Assembly (NCBI RefSeq): GCF_026151205.1
Contig: NC_087075.1
Location: forward strand, 9,773,303 to 9,837,302
Direction of reading: 5' to 3'
From: Bolinopsis microptera
Taxonomy: Eukaryota; Ctenophora; Tentaculata; Lobata; Bolinopsidae
DNA: 64,000 nucleotides
The position numbers and the translations under genes are program-made. The notes under the pieces were generated by a model that saw only the letters and a program-made list of their open reading frames with translations, did not search any database and was not told where the DNA came from. Positions 1-12,858 of this stretch are shown here, piece by piece (position 1 is the stretch's first letter; each line of letters starts with the position of its first letter).

Positions 1-823
1 TTGGGTTGTGGGTTGGGTTTTTAAAAGTATTGTATGATATAATCTATTTCATTAAAAAGTTAACAAATTATTAACATTATGATATTTTATGCACGCTGTA
101 TTTTATTATTGCACAATCATCTCTATTACTATATATCTTACATTTATATGTGTTGATTGTATGAAATGTTTTGTCAGGGACCATATTTTGTAGGTGTAAT
201 TTTTGCACGAACTACGTTCTGGTTTCCCGTCATTATAGTACATAGAAATCACTTTTTGACCGTGTTATTTTCATGCAATTACATTGATGTATGTACTATT
301 TTGAAAAGATTTTCAATAAAAAAAAATATTGAGCCCTTTGGCTAGAGAATACTTTCTTAGATATTTTGGACAGTTTTTAATATTGGTAATGTTAATGAAT
401 TGTAATTGATTGATATGTAATATTTAGGCCCGTGGCCATTTTTCAAATTATCAAATGCTGATTGGCTTCCTGATCAGGTGGTCTCAGAAGGTAGTCGATA
501 AACTACTCAGCTGCTGTCAAATCAAAATGCCAGCTGCAGACATTGACAGAGTTATTCGCATCATCACTGATCACTATGCAGAGAGATTTTACCGGCTATC
601 ATCTAATTTGTTCAATTTTAGGGCGGGGCGCCAAAGGGGGTATGGGCGCCAACAGGGGGTGTGCTAAATCACTCTACACTCAAACTTTGAGATTTTTATA
701 AAAGGTGAAACAGTTGAAACCAACCCTGCTGGGGTCAATAAAGCAGTCAAGCATCATGTATGTTATGTCGAGCATTCTATGGTAAAGGAAACTTTTAAAA
801 ATTAAATAAATACCCCAACTTAT
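1..823. other. Non-coding flank before the first LINE
   Basis: I see no host gene here. Positions 1-22 are G/T-rich. At 621-662 a short GC-rich motif containing GGCGCC is repeated twice. At about 669-724 lies a fragment whose relatives recur near 5,930-5,993 and 7,738-7,800, sharing 'ttgaaaccaa'-type ends, so it is probably part of a small dispersed repeat. The open frames of 60-70 codons here resemble no protein I know. Confidence 0.5.
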
Positions 824-3170
824 TTGAAATTTGCCCTTGGCCTTCTGGCTCTAAGTTCAAATCTAGACTATCTATATCCAAAAAGTTCTATCTCACCCCT
901 CTTATCCCTTTGGAGAGAAATCATTGCTGATCTAAGAATTTCAAATCAAAAACTTTTAAGTAAAATACAATACAAAGTCTCCAAAAGAAATCCAATTAAC
1001 AATCCTTGGATGACAGATGGAATTTCAGAAGCTATTTCAACTAAAGAGGAGCTGTATGATGACTGGATAGCCTCGAAAAAGTCAAAAGAATTTAGTCCAG
1101 ATGGAAATATTGATCTTCACACAAAATTTGCAAACTATCGTCGATGTCTTAAAGGTGTAATAAAAAGTCAAAAAAAGAAATATTACTGTACTAAGATTAT
1201 GGATCATCAAGGAAACAGTAAAAAGACTTGGGAAGTTATCAATGAATTAAGAGGAAAATGCAAAAAAACCATAAAGCCTCAATTCTGTGTCGACGGAGTA
1301 CGCATCACAGAACGTAGACTCATAGCCAACAAATTTAATGAGTACTTTGCCTCCATAGCGTCGAAATTGAATGAACAAGTTGATGGGGAAATGAAAATTG
1401 AGCCACTTCCTTCATTTGTTGAATTTTTACCAAAAACTAACCCAAATTCGATGTACTTAACAGACTGCACTGAGAGTGAAATATCTCATATCATTTCTGA
1501 GCTCCAAAATGGCAAAGCTAGTGATTTCCCCATCAGTGTTATTAAAAAGGCTTCACACATTCTCAGCCCAGTGCTTTCCATACAATACAACAACCTTATG
1601 TCAACAGGATGCTTTCCCGCCATCCTTAAGGTAGGTAAAATTAGCCCCATCTACAAAAAAGATAACGAAGAACACTTACAAAATTATCGTCCAATTTCCA
1701 CTCTCCCAATTTTTGGTAAAATTTTTGAAAAGGTTATCTACTCATGGCTTTATGGTTTTCTCTCGAGTCAGGGAATACTGCACGATAGCCAGTTTGGGTT
1801 CCGAAAGGGTCACTCAACATCACATGCACTCAACTACTCAATTCACCACATTCAGCAGTCACTCAAAGCCGGTAATCATGTTTTAGGAATCTTTATCGAC
1901 CTAAGTAAAGCATTTGATACAATAGATCACTCAATACTTCTCAAAAAATTAAACACATACGGGATCAGAGGACGGGCACACAAACTCCTGGAAAGTTATC
2001 TTTCCGACCGTAAACAATATGTTGGTGTGCTTAATGAAATATCTGATACTCTACCCGTGCTCTTTGGAGTGCCACAGGGGAGCTGTTTAGGGCCCCTTCT
2101 GTTCTTAATATACATAAACGATCTTACAAACTCTGAAAAAAACTCTAAATTTGTTCTATTTGCTGATGACACAAATATCTTCGTCGCTGCAAAAAGTAAA
2201 AACCTAGCATACAAAAAAGCCAATGAAGTCCTAAGTTCTGTACACCGCTACATGCTTGCCAATAAACTTCACATAAACACTGGCAAGAGCTGTTACCTTG
2301 AATTCTCAAACTCTCGATCCAACAAAGATGAAGATACCCCCTCTGATCAAGAAATAAATATCAATGGCATACCTTTGGAGAGAGTACATGAAACTAAATT
2401 CTTAGGCGTAACAATCGATGAAGACCTAAACTGGAATGCACATAGAGGTAAATTAGCAAAAAAAACTAGCCAGCTGCTGTGGCATGCTAAATAGAATTAA
2501 AGATAACATTCCCACATCACTCCACAAAGATCTGTATCACACTCTGTTTGAAAGCTATCTTGCTTATGGTATAACAGTCTGGGGAGGAGCATCTAACAAA
2601 AAACTCGAACCTCTGTTCAAAGCACAGAAAATGTGTGCCCGCATAATGTTTGGTGATAAAGAAGCATACTTGGATAAGTTCAAAACTAGTGCGCGATGCA
2701 GACCCTACGGGGAGCAAATCCTGGGCAACGAATTCTACAGAAAAGAGCATACTAAACCCCTCTTCAACACTCATGAAATCATGAATGTGCATAATCTGTA
2801 CTTCTACCACTGCATTAATGACATCTTCAAGGTCTTGAAATATAGAACCCCTATATCACTTTACTCCCTCTTTGAAACATCTGGCAGACTTGGCAAAGAG
2901 ACACTCATTCTCACACCTAAACCATCAGACAGCTACATATATAGAGCAGGGACAATCTGGAACACAGTACGACAAAATCTCATGCTAACTACATTCACCT
3001 GTAAGCCCAATCACCTCAAATCATCCATAAAAATAACCATCGCTCACACTCAAAAGGAAGGAGAACCAAACGACTGGAACTTAGCCTTAAACAGTGTTCG
3101 ACAAAATTCAAAAACTTTAAAATTGACCTTGCCTAGATTACTTAAGCTTACAAAAGCTGTAATATCTTAG
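824..3170 (+). mobile_element. Non-LTR retrotransposon (Jockey/CR1-like) ORF2, 5'-truncated and frameshifted
   Basis: Two overlapping open frames (824-2,494 and 2,484-3,170) together read as the reverse transcriptase and C-terminal part of a LINE ORF2. Visible motifs in order are DLSKAFDTIDHS (RT block with the first catalytic Asp), GVPQGSCLGPLLFLIYINDL, the FADD catalytic box near 2,158-2,170, and FLGVTID. The C-terminal region continues in the second frame (VWGG, then CARIMFGD). No RNase H domain and no apurinic endonuclease domain are visible, so the 5' part is lost. The frame changes near 2,484, consistent with a small indel, so this copy should not make a full protein. The second frame matches the minus-strand fragment at 5,080-5,958, a diverged member of the same family. 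The clade is inferred from motif style only. Confidence 0.88.
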
Positions 3171-5079
3171 CAAAATATAACTTGCAGCAGCCCCATACCT
3201 TGTCATGAACATAATATCGATACTACCTCTGTGATCACATCTTTCTCTGGGTGCAAAATGAATAGATATATATATTATATAGATTATAGGTTTATCAGTT
3301 TTATAGAAATTTGAAAGTTCTATAGAAATTTATTTAATTTATTTATATATGGATTATAAACATTTTTGTTTGTGTGTTTTGCGCTATGCATCTTTATACC
3401 TATTTTAGAAGAGATTTTTATAGAATATTAGAAGTGTAGTAGGGTCAGTTTCAGACGAATTAAGCATAAATATCATCATTGCCATGTCTGAAGTGGTTTG
3501 TAAATGGGCCATTGTTAGCCCCAAGCGTTTTGGTCCTTCATTCCTGCCACTCAGCATTGCCTACTGTAAAGTAGAAATTTTTCTAAGACAATAGAGAAAC
3601 TGACCCTGTCTCACTAAATTCCCCTAAATTCAACCACTTACCATAATAAAAATGCTAACAACCAAATAAAGTTTTTTAAATAAAGAATATTTCCTCAAGT
3701 TTACGTCTAGCTAACTAATTAGTGGTTTAAGCTCTTATTCTATTTATGATTAAAGGAATGTAAAATAAAACTTTTCGTTTTCATTGAATTTTAAGTAAAA
3801 TACAATTTTTATTTTCCACAGAAGAATCAATACATATTGAATTATAAATATCCGATAATTCCATTAATAATCATTAAAAGTTGCTTTGTCATTTGTAAAA
3901 TCAAAAACGAAAAGCCCCACGCTGAACGCGCGCGGCATTTTTTCTGCAGCTGCCTAGCTTCAAGCTTGTAGCTGCTAACATCAAAGCCGCCGCGCGCGCC
4001 CAGCGCTGGGGTGCATTCTCATTAACAATTAAACTTGGTCAAAGATATTTATATACAATTCCTAAATTAAATCAATAATCATGTTAATATGAGTATTCAA
4101 CACTACTCGACAACAAATATTTGCCGGCCCATCAACGATTCAGTCGCCGAAACAAAAATCAAATGTTTGCTTTTTCGTTTCGGGGACTGTTTGAACTCAG
4201 TACCATATCCGACTAATCACACTTTATAATGGTTAAAATACAAAGTAAAAAGATTTTCCTCGATGGGCCGGCATTCGCAACCGCGAAAAGTTTTGAGTAC
4301 GACAAACGATGACACCACCACCAGCCGTTAATTGATAAGTCCATGGGTGACGGGATAAAGTTAAAGTAAGATGTGTAATTTCATATTGCCTATCACCTAT
4401 CACCTAAGTTACTTTGCATATACTGCTTCTAGTTACACGATAGCGATCTCAGTTCCCAATAACGTGTGACCCAACAGAGGGGATTGTGGAAGGACACGTA
4501 CATTTTTCATTAACACGTGCCCTGATTACCCCCTCCGTTGAGCCACTATACGGGGAACGTTGACCGCCAGTCTGTAGTCAGATCGTTAATAAATTATACT
4601 TTAAAATTGGTTGCCGGGTGATGGTGTCAGTGAGAGACGTTAAGTTAGGTGAACATTGGTACAAAAATATAATAATCTAGCAGTTTATCTCAAAGTTAAA
4701 ATCACTATTTGTTAAAGTATACAAACAGTTCTATTCAAAAGAACAAAGTCCGAGAGCAGAGAGAAGATTTGGAGACTATACACGCATATGTGGGGTTTAA
4801 ATTTGGTATTAGTAATTTTAGGGTTCGACCGAAAATGTTGGTCGGTTGGTTAATAGGGAGCAGTCACTGTCATTAGAATTATCAGATTAGGAGCAACAAT
4901 TAGAATCAAATTGGACATATTGTGTATTGTGAAATCAGTGAAACCTAGAATGGCGGTAAAATGCTAACGCGCCTTGTTATGCGCGCTAACATACTAGCTG
5001 CTGAAAATAAAGAAGTATATGCATGATAATGTCGTTTGTCGGCAGCGCCTGCCGATACCTGGATTATATTGTGTATAAC
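3171..5079. other. Gene-free stretch with foldback sequences
   Basis: No coding sequence is supported. The 3' tail of the first LINE probably runs to about 3,300, where a TA-rich run begins. At 3,914-4,013 there is an imperfect GC-rich foldback ('ccccacgct' ... 'agcgctgggg' with CGCGCG tracts in both arms). At 4,121-4,275 short inverted ends ('gccggcccatc' and 'gatgggccggc') bracket about 130 bp. At about 4,470-4,550 the strings 'caacagagggg' and 'cccctccgttg' form another weak inverted pair. These look like remnants of small foldback elements. Confidence 0.45.
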
Positions 5080-5958
5080 TTAGAATTCAGTGAAATTTTT
5101 GTCATTCCATTCAGCACCATACCTGTTTTGGGCATTCATCAGTGACTTTTGTAATTTATTCTTAACAGAAGAACAAGAGGAATTAAAATTAAATGAGCCA
5201 ATTTTACAAAACTCATTCCACAGCCACGCTGATTTATAGATGAATTGTTTAGTTGGAGAAGGTGTGATTAACATATTGTCTTTCCTATGAGATATGGTGA
5301 ACAAAGAGAACATTGAAATTGGTACTCTTGTCTTAATTATCTTTAAAAATTCCATTAGGCAACGTAGTCTATATAGGTTCTCTACAGCTAGTAATTTATG
5401 TTTTGCAAATAGAGGTTTGGTAGACTCCTTAACATAAAAATCGCAACCCAAACGTTGGGAGCCGAACGGTCTAACTCTAGCACATGTTTTGAATTTGTCT
5501 ACATACCTTTTATGGTCTCCGAATAGAATTCTTATACATTTCTTCTGAGTAATAAATAGTGGTTTTAACTGGATATTAGGAATACCTCCCCACACAGAAA
5601 TAGCAAAACCGAGATGTGATTCAAAGAGAGAATGGTAAATTTGTTTATATAGTGATTCTGGTAAGCATTTCTTAATACGGTAGATGCGTCCACAAGCACT
5701 GCTTAGTTTTTTGTTAAGGGATTGTATGTGTGGTTTCCAACTTAATTTGTCATCAATAATTACTCCAAGGAATTTAATTTGACTAACACGCTTGATTACC
5801 TTGTTATTCATGGAGAGGTAATAGCTATCTATATCGGCGTCTAATTCATTATTGTTACGTTTATTTGGAGAGAGGTACATGTAACAGCACTTTTTTACAT
5901 TAAAACATACTGAGCGTGCTGAATCACTACACTCAAACTTTAAGATTTTATAGTACAT
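5080..5958 (-). mobile_element. 5'-truncated LINE ORF2 fragment, same family as the first LINE
   Basis: The 292-codon frame contains FLGVIIDDKLSW, then LFESHLGFAISVWGG and KKCIRILFGD, matching the C-terminal third of the element at 824-3,170 (FLGVTIDEDLNW, VWGGASN, CARIMFGD). The catalytic FADD box and everything before it is missing, so it is a dead, 5'-truncated copy. The frame stays open for nearly 900 bp, which suggests a fairly recent insertion. It lies in the opposite orientation to the first copy. The first roughly 20 residues are probably read from flanking DNA. Confidence 0.82.
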
Positions 5959-7653
5959 GTAATAGGTGAAACGGTTGGAACAGTTGAAACCAACTTAAAT
6001 GTTTTTTTGAACGCTATTTCCGAATCATCCCCATGACAAAAGGTGAAAGTGCTCCCTTGGCATGTATCAGCGAAAAACTGTCTTGATCACGTGATATGGC
6101 CAAATAAATAAGTTGGTATTGTGTATTGATGCTTTTCATACAAACAAGTTAAACCAAATTCTTTAAGTCATGTATCCTGGGTTTGGACAGGATATGTCCG
6201 CTTAAAACAGAGGCGGCTATTGAGGGCGTCCAGGCGTCCGTGGACGCCTTTAAATTATTATCTGGTGGCTGGTGCTTAAAATAGAAATAGTAATTAGTAA
6301 TAGTGTTAGGAAATAACAAATCGCAATATAAAGGTCTTCGTTTACTATCATACGTTTTAATGTAAGCGCACGCAAGATCTTCGTGAAATTTTGTGTTGTA
6401 GGGAGTCCAATCCTACCTCTGGACTACTCAGCTGTGCAGTTTTAACACATAGTTAATTGTAAACGTTACAAAGCACATCGTGCGCATCCCACTACAGGTA
6501 ATCTATTATGATTTGCCTCGATTTGGGGGTCCAGGACCCTTTGAAGTTTTAACTATTGCCTGTTGTGATACTGCGCGGCTGAGATCGTACACGTGTGGTG
6601 TCCTGTTTCACCCATGTTATAAGTTTTTGTTTTAGTTTGCTGTCGCCTGTAAAGTGTTACACATTACATTTACAAAGCCCTGTGTGTAATGTTAAAGGTA
6701 GTTTGGAGGGATCAGCTTGAGCCGGCTCCCAAGCCCCCCTCCCCCCAGTCCATCGATTGGACCCCCAACAAAACTGCCAGCCAGCTCCCACGAGCCGCCT
6801 CTGGCTTAAAATACGTATAATTTCTGAGCAGCTGTGCACAGCTGAATTTTAAAATGTTAAACAGGTGCTTCTTGTAAACAGAGAAATTTGTTTCCCTTTG
6901 AATCTATCAAACTAGATGAATTGTTGTAAATACTGAGATCAAACTATCAATCTACAGGCTATCGTCAAACATGTTGCAAGGCGTCATCTTCAGTGACATA
7001 AGCCCTAGAAATTGTAAAAAGTTAGTAAAACCCAAAATTCCTTTAAAAATCTGAACACTCTTAAAACGGTTATAAAGTTAAAATTAAGATGTTAGGAGTA
7101 ATGGAAGGCCAAAAGGATTTTTAGTGTTAATTCCCAAAGGTTTTAAAGTCTTGAGTAGTTGAATATATTTATGTTCACGGACATCCAAAGTTTTAGGACT
7201 AGAATTATCAATAATTGACACATTAAAAATTTTGTTAAAATCTTCCCTTTGTCTAAAACCATGATGCTTCTTGTAAACAATTCGTTTTAAACATTTGTTC
7301 GAAATTTAAAAGGTGATCACCTTATGGAGTATCGATACTCCATACTTTTAACATATTTGTGCTAAGACGTACCTACAATGTACAATGTACTTCCAGCTTG
7401 TTAGTACTTTATATGTTTTGTTTGTTATAGTTTGGAGGAAATTGTCGCCCAACGCGCTGCGCGCATTATCATGCTTGCTTCACTTCGTGAGCGATAGTGA
7501 TATCGTTGCAAAATTATTATACGAAACGTTGGTATCCTCAATTGTATAAATCAAATGGTAATTCATTTACATGGATGTGGTTCGTTTTTTTCAGGTATAT
7601 GTTAAATTTAATTGCCCATTATTAATTGACTAGCCCGACGCGGATTACTTTGT

Positions 7654-8467
7654 AGCACATTTTCGGGCAAAGAGGAGCGCGCTACATGATCGAAGAAATT
7701 TAGACGAGTAACATCCGTCAACAATTTAACCAAACGTGCTAAATCATTTTACAGTCGATCTTTGATGCATTTTACTAAAAGGGCCAAGCTAGTTGAAACC
7801 AATTTGAATCGATGCACTTTGGACGTTGATTCTTAATTAGTAAAACAAATTTTTAGTAAAACAAATTTAAATTTTGGTATTTATTAAGAACACTACTACT
7901 ATATTGTATTAAGAACAATCAAAACATATCATATCATAAAAATAAAGCCGCGCGTTGGTTGACTGCCTCAGTATGGTGAATAATTGACGATGTCAATTCA
8001 TGGCAGCTCGGCGCGGCACAGTAGCGCATTTCGCCGATCTAGCCAGAGATCGCTGTGAGAAGCCTAAGTGCGCGGCGCGGCACAGTAACGCATCGCGCTA
8101 CAAGTTGATTCCGACGGGTTAAAATGCTCCCCTGGCGAGATATTGACGAACAATTGTTTAGGTCGCGTAATATGACTGTAAAAAGAAGTTGGTCTAATTT
8201 CTCGTTAGGGTTAGAGTTTCGGCATATGCTTTTGTTATAAATTGGATTAGGGTTAGGATCAAATTAAAGGGTTAAGTCACATAATATTCGAAAGTAGTTT
8301 GATAAATCATTATGCAGATATAATTTTGTCTTACGAGTTACATTGTTGACGGATGTTACTCGTCTAAATTTCTTCGAAGTAGCGCGCGCCACTTTCTTCT
8401 CGAAATGTTACCCGATGGCAAGTGCTACGAAGTAGCGCGCGCCGGGTCAGACCATTAACAATGGTCA
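7654..8467. mobile_element. Short GC-rich repeat family A: inverted pair of copies
   Basis: A block reading 'gaagaaatttagacgag' followed by 'taacatccgtcaaca' ends near 7,727, and its reverse complement begins near 8,341 and runs into 'gaagtagcgcgcgcc'. The two form an inverted pair of about 36 bp separated by about 610 bp. The right copy (about 8,341-8,467) has two 'gaagtagcgcgcgcc' blocks around a TTCTTCTCG core. Other copies lie at about 9,212-9,293 and, in reverse, at about 47,676-47,810. Recurrence at distant sites supports a mobile MITE-like family; no protein is encoded. Confidence 0.6.
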
Positions 8468-8483
8468 AGTTACATTGTTGATT

Positions 8484-8610
8484 GTACGACCCGCCGCGCA
8501 CGATGCACGAGTGCGCGGCTCCCCCTGTATCGTAGAAACTCTACAGGGCCAGGGGTCGCTTCACTATAGTGAAGCGACAGTGGTGGTCCATGGTCACCAC
8601 GTGATACAAA
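8484..8610. repeat. Short GC-rich repeat family B, copy 1
   Basis: One of three copies (with 8,889-8,968 and 9,704-9,783) that begin near 'gtatgacccgccgcgcac' and end with 'acgtgatacaa'. The ends are short inverted repeats of each other (TTGTAT-type), which suggests a miniature DNA transposon. This copy is longer than the other two and contains an internal hairpin, 'cgcttcactatagtgaagcg'. Confidence 0.6.
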
Positions 8611-8888
8611 ATATAATTGTAAATTATTAGCGTTGCGGCTTAAAATGTATTATCTGATTTGGCAAGTACATTTATGATTTAACAAATTCTCTTCTATTTG
8701 GAAAATTTGTTTCGATTTTATAAATAAAATTTATGCGTGTATACATTTTTTAATTTAAATTTTAAAAGAGTTGTATAATAATTTTAATGGATTAAAGTAT
8801 ATATTTTTACGTAAATCAGTCATATGTCAATTTGCTAATATATCCAAGGATATGCAATTTTTGAGACTATGAAAACTTTGTCATAAGT

Positions 8889-8968
8889 TGTATGACCCGC
8901 CGCGCACGAGTGCGCGGCTCCCCCTGTATCGTCAGGACGATAAAGTGAGGGTCACAACGTGATACAAT
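8889..8968. repeat. Short GC-rich repeat family B, copy 2
   Basis: Shares the 'gtatgacccgccgcgcacga' start, the 'gtgcgcggctccccctgtat' core and the 'acgtgatacaa' end with copies at 8,484 and 9,704. It lacks the internal hairpin block of copy 1. Confidence 0.6.
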
Positions 8969-9211
8969 GTAGGTTTACAACCTACCAGGACGCGCGCCGA
9001 GTTTGACTCGTCGACGGTATAATATATGGAACAGATATTTTACGAGTATCACCCGTTAATTGAAATTTCGAACCACGCAAGGCCAAATAAAGTAAGACCA
9101 TGTTAGTTTAGTTAAATACATAAAATTTTGAGAGATTCAATAAGAAATTTGTTTGTGATTTCAGTGCCTAATTACTGCAATTACATTGGGCCCAATGGGC
9201 TAATAAGAATT

Positions 9212-9293
9212 TGAAGTAGCGCGCGCCGCTTTCTTCTCGACGGCAACTGCTACGAAGTAGCGCGTGCCGGGCCAGATCATTAACAATGGTCAA
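9212..9293. repeat. Short GC-rich repeat family A, further copy
   Basis: Contains the two 'gaagtagcgcg' blocks, the TTCTTCTCG core and the 'aacaatggtcaa' end seen in the copy at 8,341-8,467, but lacks that copy's 5' portion. Confidence 0.6.
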
Positions 9294-9703
9294 ATAAGAA
9301 TATACGAAAATAAATCCAGCAATGGCTATAGACGCACTCAAAAATATAATTCGACAAATAAATTAAAATGTTAAAATTCAGATGTGGCCTGTGGGTAGGG
9401 TGTTATAGCAAAAATGGGTTTAGCTTTCCGAGACTGACTCAGACGGTTTGGGATGCAGGCCCCCTCGTCCGGAGATTTCCGCTGGAGGCGAAACTAAACG
9501 ATATTTTGGAGCCTAGAAAGGATCTGGATACATTTCTAAAGCAAGACCAGAAGCAAGTTGTTGAAAAAACAAATTTTCAACATGTTAAAGTAAGACACGG
9601 CCAGGTTAATGAACTCACACAGATCTGAGATCGTTACACATGTCAAATTATTAGGCAGGCGTTCGGCATCAACAAGCAGGCGCTCAATTATTAGTTGTCA
9701 TAC

Positions 9704-9783
9704 GTTGTATGACCCGCCGCGCACGAAGTGCGCGGCTTCCCCTGTATAGTGAAACGACCGTGGGTGTCGCAACGTGATACAAA
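9704..9783. repeat. Short GC-rich repeat family B, copy 3
   Basis: Same start ('gtatgacccgccgcgcac'), core and 'acgtgatacaa' end as copies 1 and 2, with small substitutions such as 'tgtatagtg' replacing 'tgtatcgt'. Confidence 0.6.
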
Positions 9784-11339
9784 TTATTAGGTTCAAAAAA
9801 GTGGGTATATGAACGCACCCATCTTGCATCAAATAACATGTAATGAACCATTTTCACGAGCCACAAGCCCTTATCCCAAAATACACGTAAATTCGGAGAT
9901 TTGGTATGCTTCTAAAACCCAGGATTGATAACGCCGACCTGAACCCCGCTACAACTGTTTTAAATGCACGGCTTTCACTGCGTGATTATTTGGTTGGCGT
10001 ATCAATTAAATTTAAAACAATTACTGGATGAGTATTAAATTTTTAAATTTTTCACAGAACGAACCGAGTTACGTGGGTGCATTTTGATTCTTGACACCAA
10101 GAAAACAATAATTTCAAGAAAACAACAATTTTATTTAGTATCAATTAAAGCAGACAAAAATATATTTCATATATATAACTAGCACGAACTTTAGATCAGA
10201 TATCTTAGGGGACTTGGAGTTAGCAAGAGATTAACTAGAAGGTATATCCCTTTTACAAAGATACGTCGAGAAGAATCCAGGGTGATACAAGATCGGAGAG
10301 TGCAGACCATAAAGTTTACGGCGCTAGGTGGCATGCGAAAAGTGGCATGTAACGTATATTAAAGTTTACGCACCCACCTTTGCCTCCTGAATTCTTGGTT
10401 GGATAGAAATTTATGCAAACTTGGTCGTTTATTCTCCAAGTCCCTTTGTTAAAAGAAGTAATATTAACTATATCTAGAGCTAGCTTCGTTCAATAATAAC
10501 AATATCAATATAATCAATATCAATAATCAATATCAATATCAGATAAAACTACCGAATAAATTATTAAATATTAATTAATTCGTTCTGATAAAAATTTGTA
10601 TAATAACCCCCACACCCACACGAGCCTCCACTGGTAAAATTATAATAATCAAATGAATAAATAATTAAATCCTGTTTACATGCTATGGTAAAAGTGGCCA
10701 CTGCTTACTAGCAGTTCATGCCCAACAAACATTTATGATCTAGGGAGTGTCAATTAGGTTTAGTTATAAATGCTCATTACAGCAGGTTGCAGAGTTTTAC
10801 TCCTCTGTATCTCCTGATTGATTTTGTACAATGAGCAAAAGTTGTAATCTGTGTATGATAAAAGCCATTGCATTATCTTTAACCTTTCTTATGGCTGATC
10901 TGTTCTGCCAAGTGCTTCAAGAATTTAGATGCCTCTGGTGACATTCCTCCTGTCATACTGGAAACCAGTGAGGTGAAGGTTCCTTTTCTAAATATATTTT
11001 CATTGTTATAAATTTGTTGATTCTGTAAAATGTGCTAAAATTAAATTTCTTGTTTCATTAAACATCAGAACTCTTTGATAGTATCCCGTTTTACTGTTCT
11101 CAGGCGCTAGAAACATCTGTAAGATGCTCTTGTCACTGTTGGCTTGTGCTTGAGAGTGAAGTACCCTTACATGTGTGAATTTCTTGTCCAGCGGTGACTA
11201 AAAAGATTTCACACTGATGTGATGGAACCTCTATTTGTGTGCCATTTTATCTATTGGTGTCGTTTAATAGTTCAAGTGTTGTTTCAACGTCTTTTACAGT
11301 CCTGAAGAGTTCTTCGACTGTGTCTTTGAGTGAATTATA

Positions 11340-12083
11340 TCTAAATAACAACTGCGACCCTCAGTGTCCGAATTGTCAGATGCTGGACAACAATTACCAT
11401 CGAATCTTCTCCTGTTCACTGTACCGCTGTTCCTACAGAGAAACCATCCAAGAGCACTCCACTAGTGACCAACCATGCTGGTCTATCTTAAGAGATGATA
11501 GTGATGACAGCATCACTGCCTTCCGATCTCTAGCACAGATCGCCATCGGTGAACTATCATAGAATTGATACTTATAGTGCTCCTTGACCTTCATCCCCCT
11601 TCATGTCCTACATCTCCTCATGACATCACTCCCCTTCAGCCTCTACTACTCCTCTAAGCTACTCCATCTACTGCCTCATCTTCTGGACGTCATTATCTTC
11701 GAGTTTAGTTGAGAATTCTCAACACCCACTTCCAAGTCGAGTACTCTCGACCCACTTAGTCCACATGCCTTGCAAGCTTACAGCAGAGTATTTGTAATGG
11801 TCTAAGTCCCTAATACACTCCAAAAATGGTTCCTCTATACTCAACCGTAGGAGAAGAGACTTAGGTGACTGTATTTTGTTCTAATGTTGGTATTGATATT
11901 AGTATGTTCTAGTTTTTACTCCTTTTGTTTTAACGTTTTTATGGTACTCACCTTAAATTATTCTAATGCAGTCACTCAGATGATTTTTAAATCACGACAC
12001 ATAAACAAAGACACATACTCTGCCCACAATAAGGGGCCATAATTTTTAAATTATGTAACAGTATAGAATTATTATTATTATTA
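11340..12083 (+). mobile_element. LINE remnant: C-terminal zinc knuckle and 3' tail
   Basis: The short frame ending at 11,562 carries CPNCQMLDNNYHRIFSC, the C-x2-C...H-x4-C knuckle typical of the C-terminus of I/R1-type non-LTR retrotransposon proteins. The same type of motif ([18 protein letters not shown]) closes the LINE inside the EED intron. The stop is followed by about 500 bp of untranslated sequence ending in an (ATT)n-like tract at 12,064-12,083, a usual 3' end for such elements. Everything upstream of the knuckle is missing. Confidence 0.6.
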
Positions 12084-12858
12084 TCTAAATATAACAAGAT
12101 ATCCACTTTTGAGAGTTAATGTGGTTTTTTACAGACTCATAGGATTTCTGTTAACAGTTAGGTTAAATTTGAGTGAGAGTGCATCAAAGAATTCTTGTTT
12201 ATCGAGAACATGGTTTCTTAGTGGATGAAGTCAGGTATTTATGAGTCAGATCATTCAAAAGCAGTGCTTTTTTTAACCTCTGTCTGCTGTCAGCTGTTTT
12301 GTAGCATTGACTGAGTTGAAGTACTCTATCTTTACAGTTTCCTTCATTGATATTTATGTAACTTTCTACCAAAAACGTTATTGATCGGGAATCGTCTTTC
12401 AATTATTTTGGGGAATTTTTTGACTTTATATAACAACGTTGTCATAATGACACAAGTGACTGATCAACCGCTTTATTTGATCTTGTTAAGAATATATTTA
12501 TATTTTCAGCTTTGGATGAAAACATTTAGGGGGATTTTATTTTTTATTTTCATATCTATCATGCTATTTGTTACTAAATTGCTCATTGTATACTGCCTAT
12601 AATGATTAGATTTTATCATCATCATCCTTGCTGTAGTTGTGCAGTTTGGAATACTCAGACGACCCACTCTAGCAGCACATATAATTTACCAACGATGGCA
12701 CAGGAATGGATTCTTCCATGACACTATGCAAAGTATTTTAGGTCCCTTGATTGGTGTATGACTGGTTTCCATTGTGTTGCACCATATTATAATACATATA
12801 AATATTAATATTCTGATTGTAGAATTATCAAAATTTCCTCAGTGTAGATAGTTAACTG

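Larger units (their letters stand above)
5959..11338. other. Gene-free, repeat-rich intergenic stretch
   Basis: About 5.4 kb without a supportable gene. It contains clusters of GC-rich short elements with CGCGC cores embedded in AT-rich DNA (listed separately between 7,654 and 9,783), inverted fragments, and unique-looking AT-rich sequence. An 86-codon frame at 9,368-9,628 has no recognisable domain and no clear splice context; I do not call it a gene. Confidence 0.45.

Noticed and set aside
455-667. 70-codon frame as the 5' ORF of the first LINE
   Set aside because: It lacks esterase, zinc-finger or endonuclease motifs and looks like unrelated flank.
9368-9628. 86-codon frame as a possible gene
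   Set aside because: No domain, no neighbouring in-phase exons and placement amid repeats; a frame this length is expected by chance.
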